From contig JASPKZ010001241.1 in the NCBI GenBank assembly GCA_030220185.1, positions 620,001 through 684,000 of the forward strand: DNA of 64,000 nucleotides. The letters are read 5' to 3'. The stretch comes from Diploptera punctata. Its lineage: Eukaryota > Arthropoda > Insecta > Blattodea > Blaberidae. The translations under genes and the position numbers were made by a program. Numbering within the stretch: position 1 is the first letter of the stretch; each line of letters starts with the position of its first letter. Positions 57,890 through 64,000 of this stretch are shown here, piece by piece. Under the pieces are notes generated by a model that had not been told where the DNA came from, ran no database searches, and saw nothing but the letters and a program-made list of their open reading frames with translations.

Positions 57890-59960
57890 TTTTGATGTTT
57901 ATCTTACCGTGCATGGGCTTCTATTAAAGATATTTCTACTTCTCAATTCATGATATTCCTGAGATGTTCTTTCACTCTGATTTTTTTCATTTCTCAATGT
58001 TTTATTTACGTAGGCTTTCTCAGAACCACCGCATTTAATCTAATAAATTCTTGATTTCATATATTCTCCTATTTTCTCATTTCTGTTAAATCTAATTAAT
58101 TTAAGGATGCTAAAGTCGATATTCGTGTGTTGAAATTAAAACAAACAGAAACTGATGGTGATTTCTATTTATGATATGCCATTGTATTGAATTTTAAGTT
58201 TTGTTCTTTTCTTTTTAGAAGTATTAATTTTTTTTTCTATTTTGAACTTGTTTGTTTTGTGTAACATGTTTTTGTCAAATCCATTGTTTGCAGTCACATT
58301 AAATATGTGTTATTTTTCTTTTTCATGATTTTCTATGACCATGGGTATATTAATATATGCGTTAAACTATTAAAAACGGTCTCCTTATGAACTATGTGAT
58401 TTAAACCTGAGGCATCAGTTCAGTCCTATGTGTCTTCTTTCGGTATATTTCTTTCATTCCTTATTAATTTAGATCTAAAAATGGTATATATCTATTAATT
58501 TCTGTTTACATCCATCCATAGTAATTCTGCCCGAAGGCACGTCCTTCACAGCAATCATAGCATTTTCATGCTATGTTTGCAGCTTTACTAGGGAATTTTA
58601 GGTGTCGTAGCTTCCCGTTGCTTTCCACACCGTTGAAGGATTATGATGGTGATGATGATAATGATATGAATGATGATGATGATGATGGACATATGATTTC
58701 GGGGACCGTTTGGGCCTTAAAGTTTTCCTGACATTTGTCTTACAGGTGAGGAAAAACCCCGATAAAAACCTCACGCAGAAAAACTGTCCCGACCGGGGAT
58801 CGAAGCCGGGCCCGCTGCGTGACAAGGCAGCACGCTACCTCGAGACCACAGCGGTGGACGTAATGTTTACATAATGAACTTTATAGTTTGATATAGAATG
58901 TTCAACAATTTCATAGCATCATCTATACAGTTTTTTTTTATTTACAATAACAATTATATCATCATTATATCCACATCAGATTTTGAAAATTAAAGAATGT
59001 CCACTAATTATCTTGTATTCGAAATTCCGACGAATAGATTGGCTAAAATGGGGACACGGGCTTTCCCTTAGAAATAACTGAATATTGTTTATTCAATTCC
59101 CCGTTTTATGTGAAGAACATGTGATTAATACATATATTTGTTAGGGATTTATATTCCAATATAATTTATTTTTAAATTATATTTTTGTTCAGCCGATTTT
59201 CTAAAATGTCCATAGTATTTTCCTTGGAATGCTCGAACTAACGAAACAACACCGAAGGAAACTAATCTATGATGACTCTAATAGAATTTTTTCTAATTTC
59301 CCTACTGAGTCGTATCAATTCCATACAGATAGGTTTTCAAATCCAACTTTTTTTAAATTCATTGCTCTAAGATTTCGATAATGATATTTAGGGGAACCTA
59401 TGTTGTTAATTATAGGCCTCATTCTCGTTCATTATTTATGCATTTTTGGAAGTCTGGATTTTACGATTTCGTTGACTCGAAAACTTACCTGATGTTATTC
59501 ATTTCTTCGTTAAAATTTTCTTAATTTTATTAACTACTTCTTTTATAGTATTTGGAAGAGAATCTGCATGAATGTCCATATATTCTTCGGAGTCCAAAAG
59601 TTTACTCATTCTGCCTATGTAATCTTCCTAATCTAAAACAACAAATTAGATCCCTGTACCTCCTTTGATTGTTGCTTTATTTCTTGGAGTTTTTCTATTT
59701 TGAATAATTTCCATGTATCCCAGGACTCTTTATTATTCGTTGTGTCTTTAATTCCTACTATATTTTTTCACATTGTTTCCTAATTCTCTGTTATCTTCAG
59801 TTTGCATATTACCAATTAAAATATCTGTATCGTCTAATAATCTTCTACTTAATTGAAAAAATCGAGTATATATTCGAAGTACTTTCCCAAAGTCCCATTT
59901 TTTCATAACAAATTTTGGATCATACGTTGACAAAAATCTTTTTGGCCTATACTTTTATCT
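57890..59960 (-). pseudogene. Penelope-like element, decayed, interrupted by a SINE
   Basis: Broken minus-strand frames, right to left, give RPKRFLSTYDPKFVMKKW and FFQLSRRLLDDTD (N-terminal region), FVVLD and EDYIGRMSKLLDSEEYMDIH, then weak RT text (NGELNKQYSVISKGKPVSPF). After the SINE they give HEKEKEHIFNVTANNGFDKN and IKCGGSEKAYVNKTLRN, which matches the GIY-YIG pattern. The order matches a Penelope-like protein from N- to C-terminus, but the RT is barely readable. It is a different subfamily from 33252-34810. Confidence 0.65.
58505..58858 (-). mobile_element. tRNA-derived SINE (family C), inserted in the Penelope copy
   Basis: The minus-strand head is ccaccgctgtggtctcgagg, B-box ggcttcgatccccggtcggg, body aagacaaatgtcaggaaaac, and end agaattactatggatggatg. 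It is complete, so it inserted after the Penelope element. Confidence 0.88.
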
Positions 59961-61169
59961 TCATTACTAACTATGTTTTTTGTTGACATTTGCTTGTTTG
60001 AGATTTTCCTCTTTTCTTTCAAATTTCAATTTCATTATTTTGTTTAGCTATTTTTTGTTTAATTAACATTTGAGAAACTTTTCTTTTAAACTTTTCCTAT
60101 ACAATTTACTTATATGTTTTGAAATTTTCAGATGGAGAAAATATAATTCAGTGTCAAGATTACATATTTGTTCATATAGTTTATTTTTTCAGTTTTTAAA
60201 AGTTTTCTCTCGTCTGTTATTAGCTGTTTATATCTATGATTGTTTTAAATTACTCTTCTTACATTAAATTTGAAACTAAATTTAAAACTAGTGATTCGTT
60301 AATGTCGGTCATTTCTTTTCTTCTTAATTTCAGGTAAATTATTGAATCTTTTTATATATTTATATGGATCAAACAATTATTCATTGAAATGTGATTCTGA
60401 AGTTATATTTGAGGTAATTATTTTGAATTTAAATAAATCTTAATTTTACACATACACGATTAAGAAAGGCTTCTTGTGTTTTCCGTTTCGAGATTCAAGG
60501 TAGGCCTCTGGCCACTGATTCCGACGTTTGGACATGACTCTACATGCCTGTGTCAATTGTTTGCTTAACAGTTCTCTTTAAACGCTTGAAATTACAAGGG
60601 GAGGGAAAACTCGTAGTTGAGTTAATAACAGAAACAACAACTCTCTCAAGAAAATTATAATTATTTTAAACTTATTCGGCCTATGAACCATTACGTTTCC
60701 CAATTTTAAAAATGTTGTTACACTATAAAATTCAAAATAGACTGCAATTATTTCTTTATGATTATAACTGATTTATTAACTGAGTTCCGGGAGAGATTCA
60801 GAGATTGAAAGAAAGTCAGTAATCTATTACAGGTTTGGATGAATATTTACTCTTATGGAAATAAAATATGAATGCAACAGTGAAGCTGATGCAATTTCCA
60901 ACAGCAAGAAAGGATTACTACAACTGGAGGTTATTGGGTTGCAAGAAGATGCAGCTTTGAAATACATATTCAAGTACCTTCATCATTACCTATGTAGAAT
61001 TTTGTTACACATATGTCTCTACAAATAAATATTCACAGCTCCAAAATTCGGCATTAAAATTCTGTAAGGTGTTTAGTTCAACACACGCTTGTGAGTCAGA
61101 ATTCGTTTAAGAAAGTTCAAAAAGCGGTTTTTTTTTGTTTTTTTTTTTGTTTTGTGATATAATCAATTG
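59961..61169. other. AT-rich spacer
   Basis: No gene recognised. Confidence 0.5.
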
Positions 61170-61450
61170 CTACAAATGTTTTTATATTATCTCATGCATG
61201 TTCTATCTGTTGATATCCATGCACTATATATACAATTTGGTAGCCGTATTCCTTGGAGAGGCAGTCACTGCAAAATAATGATATGACCTATACAGAATGT
61301 TAAAAAGGAGGTTCACTCTTTAATATGATAAACTTTGATTGAAAAATTGGAGGCGAAACACGACTGTGATTGGTTGTAATTTAAAAATCATTGAAATGTG
61401 ATTGGTCATTGACACCTATTTGGGGCATGAGTAAAATAGTCTGTAATAAT
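61170..61450 (-). repeat. Partial copy of the 'ctatttaactcatg' repeat
   Basis: Reversed, it begins gactattttactcatgcccc, includes ccaatcacatttcaatga and cacgactgtg-type text, and reaches the central block (ctaccaaattgtatatatag). It is a long-class relative outside the array. Confidence 0.75.
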
Positions 61451-62039
61451 TAATCAGAATTTAATGACTACTGTCTTCCATGGATATTAGGGAACGAGTG
61501 GGAATTGTTCAAAAGGAAAATGCATCTGAGCGAGGATTTGATATCAATATCCAGCTTTAAGCGATGGCTAGATAGAATTGAGTTATGAAGACACACATCA
61601 AGTCCAAATATCTGAATTCTCTGTAAGTAAGTGACAAATTGTATGATTTTATGTAAATAAAAATATCCACACTTGTGTAATCGTGATCAGTGTTCTATTC
61701 GTTGCTTTTATTGCTGCACCGTCCATGTGCAGGTGATTATTACCGTACCGAAATAGCTTAAACGATTACCTCCTGCAAGAAAACCGTAAATATTAAAGTG
61801 AAAGATTTTCTTGTACAGGCCGGAGAAGGCTCCAAGAGTCGTAGGTGATTAAGGATTCTTCTTCTGCGGACAAACAGCAAGTGCTTCCATATCAGCTGAC
61901 GGCCAATTTCAACCCCAGAAATTGCGTCTTATACTTATTTGTATTAGAGACTTTGTTGATCACAGGGTCACGGTGCCGCCAGATGATTTGGACCTGTTTA
62001 GAAATGTTGGCACCTTTTGGAATTGAACCCGCGAACTTG
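61451..62039. other. Spacer without recognisable gene
   Basis: Nothing recognised. Confidence 0.45.
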
Positions 62040-62255
62040 TATTGTAAGCCTATGTTTTCTCTTTACAGAGATTTAGGCGCCCTCCTCCTACAGGGAAGAA
62101 TTTGAACCATACTAATTTAGTTACTCTTGTTTTCGTATAGATGTCATTTTGAGTGGTACGTGGTCAGCGTTCCGCCTCATACTGACATCTAGGAAACCAA
62201 GGTAGTACTAGGACGGGAAAATTGAACCCACGAACTTACTACTTTAATTACTGGA
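62040..62255 (-). mobile_element. SINE (family B) fragment
   Basis: It matches 26553-26745: agggaagaatttgaaccata, ctaatttagttac, cgcctcatactgacatctag. The tRNA-like head is absent. Just upstream, ttggaattgaacccgcga looks like a reversed B-box of another unit. Confidence 0.65.
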
Positions 62256-63007
62256 CAGATAATCAACTGAACTGCTTTTATTGTAACCAGAGAACAAACA
62301 CCTGAAACTTAAGTAAGGCATAATATCACACGTAAAATACAGGTACTGAAGATTATTATTATTTTAAACATTTGTATTTAGACAGAAAATGTCACAAATA
62401 ATGGACTCGTCCTTTAGTATTTTTTATCTTTTGCTGCACTCAACTGAAAGGCGATTCTTTGAATTACTATCGGCAATGATTTTTTGTCATTTGTCACGCA
62501 ATGGAGATCAGACAAGTATTAAATCAACATCACGTTGTACATTTCCACCAATCAGGTAGAACTTGAACGCATATTATACACATATTTACTTATAAAATAA
62601 AAGTCTTCCCCTGATAGTTTTATGACAACTGCTTTGGATCAAAATACTACGAATTCTTGCCAAACATACACTAAGTTAGAGTAACATAAATATTTAAAAA
62701 ATATTTTTTTGAGAAAAGCAGAGTAATAATAATAATAATAATAATTAAGCAACAAAGTACAAAAGAGGACACATTCCAAGTGAGAATTCTTCGCATAATG
62801 CTTGGTAATGTGAGTATCGTTTCTGTAAAGTAGATATATTTTTTTGTTAATTAAATAAAAATAAAAAAATATTTGATTTTCATATTTATTATATAATTCA
62901 GTGACAGCTGTTTCGGTACACTGTACCTTCTTCAGACATGTTAACAAATTATGAATTGTGTTCCAACTGATCTAAGCAACAATACAACAAAATTTATTTA
63001 AATTTTT
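62256..63007. other. Spacer
   Basis: No gene recognised. Near 62895-62945 the minus strand reads MSEEGTVYRNSCH, which has the style of a Penelope-element protein end, but it is too short to call. Confidence 0.4.
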
Positions 63008-63515
63008 CATCATCATCATAGTACATTCACGAATTTAGGCCATTTGTTGACCTGTTTCGGCCTCAAGACAAACACCATCCAAAAGTCTTTTGAGTGGACG
63101 TCCTGGTCTTCTTCTTCCTGCAGGTTGATATCTTAACATTTGTTTGGGTATTCTGTGATCTTCCATTCGATGAACATGTTGTATCAATCTTGACTTATAA
63201 TCAGAAATTTTGTTTTCTAAAGATTCCATGTGTAATTCTTCTAAGATGTCTTCATTTTTTTGTGTGATCTAGTAGTGTGTATCCTTGCAGTCCTCCGAAG
63301 ATATCTCATTTCAGCAGATCTAAGTCTCTGTATATCCTTCTGTTTCAACGTCCATACTTCGCTACCATACAAAAGAGTTGGAAGAACCAGTGTTTTATAC
63401 ATTTTAAATCTTGAATGATTTTGGACTAACTGTGGCTTGAAGATAGAATTTATTAACCCTAAAATTCTTAAAAATTTAGATATTTTTGAATTTACATCCT
63501 TTTCTTCTTCATATG
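63008..63515 (-). pseudogene. LINE C-terminal copy, same family as 27170-27960
   Basis: The minus strand gives MESLENKISDYKSRLIQHVH, RMEDHRIPKQMLRYQPAGRR and RPGRPLKRLLDGVCLEAETG, with a (ATG)n-like tail at the left. It lacks the 219-bp duplication of the other copy. Confidence 0.82.
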
Positions 63516-63530
63516 AGATATTGAAATTTT

Positions 63531-63800
63531 TTAATTTAAGAAAGGGGATTCTTTCAAATCGAGTTGAGAATTTAACAGTTTTTTACTACTTTTAAATTTA
63601 TTAATTTCTATAGCCTCCAAAAGATCTAACTTCTTACCCTTATCACAAATATGTAAAATTTCAAAATTTGGATCGAAACAATCATTAAATTGGAATAGGT
63701 GGTTAGCATATTTTGAATTTTCTAAATTTCTGTTATATGCTCTCATATTTTGTGTGACGTTAACCAATGAAAAAGTTATTTTGGCATACATTTGGGATCT
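63531..63800 (-). pseudogene. Penelope-like element, extreme C-terminal fragment
   Basis: The open minus frame ends FDPNFEILHICDKGKKLDLL, EAIEINKFKSSKKLLNSQLD, LKESPFLN and stop. The FEILH-x-C-x-KG-x3-LLEAIEI text is the usual end of one Penelope subfamily. The GIY-YIG core is not present upstream, and the fragment abuts a LINE copy. Confidence 0.65.
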
Positions 63801-64000
63801 ACTTATAAGAGGCTATACAATTTTATCAGCAATACTTCTAACATTGCAATATATCTCTTGTTTTTTATGATAAAATTGCATTTAACCACGATTTGGCCAC
63901 AATCACGGATTTTCCATTGATACCACAACTCGACTGATGTTGGTTAATAAATCAAATATTTAATGTCCAAGCTCAGAACAATTTAATAATCCCTGTAGCG
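63801..64000. other. Window end, nothing recognised
   Basis: AT-rich sequence, no feature seen. Confidence 0.5.

Noticed and set aside
62895..62945. Penelope C-terminal end
   Set aside because: MSEEGTVYRNSCH resembles such ends but is too short and lacks any upstream match.

Overview
This window is eukaryotic and almost certainly insect. It is AT-rich, has no operons or Shine-Dalgarno sites, is full of (ATT)n, (AT)n and (CT)n microsatellites, and consists mostly of transposable-element debris. The LINE 3' ends carrying GRPRMRW with (GTAA)n tails, the tRNA-derived SINEs and the mariner variants match what I remember from cockroach (Blattodea, Periplaneta-like) sequence. That species guess rests on memory, not on a search. 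I found no host protein-coding gene that I can defend. The longest open frames are a Penelope-like reverse transcriptase and a LINE polyprotein.

Layout. 0-10 kb: LINE fragments, a short mariner derivative with long inverted termini (1042-1614), a TTAA-flanked MITE (5163-5471), and a 3.27-kb RTE-like LINE (6256-9524, minus) inserted with a 13-bp target duplication into an older LINE (5706-9922). 10-16 kb: a tandem pair of tRNA-like repeats, two mariner-type elements with TA duplications (11965-12617; 14012-15245) and a SINE. 16-24 kb: Penelope and LINE ends, a Jockey-like LINE 3' end, a non-autonomous Helitron (20086 to about 21116), a LINE inserted beside it, and a fold-back mariner (22049-22915). 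24-33 kb: microsatellites, a Harbinger-like MITE, SINEs, more LINE ends and a second TTAA MITE.

33-36 kb: a Penelope-like element (RT plus GIY-YIG) on the minus strand next to a GC-rich array of about 155-bp units. 36-49 kb: the most layered part. A Helitron helicase remnant (42252-48224) is split first by a truncated mariner and then by an array of 0.53-0.8-kb repeats. That array is itself interrupted by a 2.5-kb element with about 300-bp inverted termini that encodes a decayed cysteine-rich protein I cannot place in a named superfamily. A composite inverted-repeat structure (40205-41550) lies upstream. 49-57 kb: a second non-autonomous Helitron with internal copies of its terminal motif, a SINE, a diverged direct duplication of about 490 bp (52800 and 55205) with TATA-like ends, and tandem RTE 3' ends. 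56-64 kb: a Tigger/pogo element, a decayed Penelope copy carrying a SINE, and further LINE and Penelope tails.

The 'genes' do not form a pathway. They record successive insertion, internal deletion and tandem growth. The most useful points are the resolved nesting order, several deletion derivatives with exact termini, the Helitron and repeat-array composite, and the uncharacterised cysteine-rich element.
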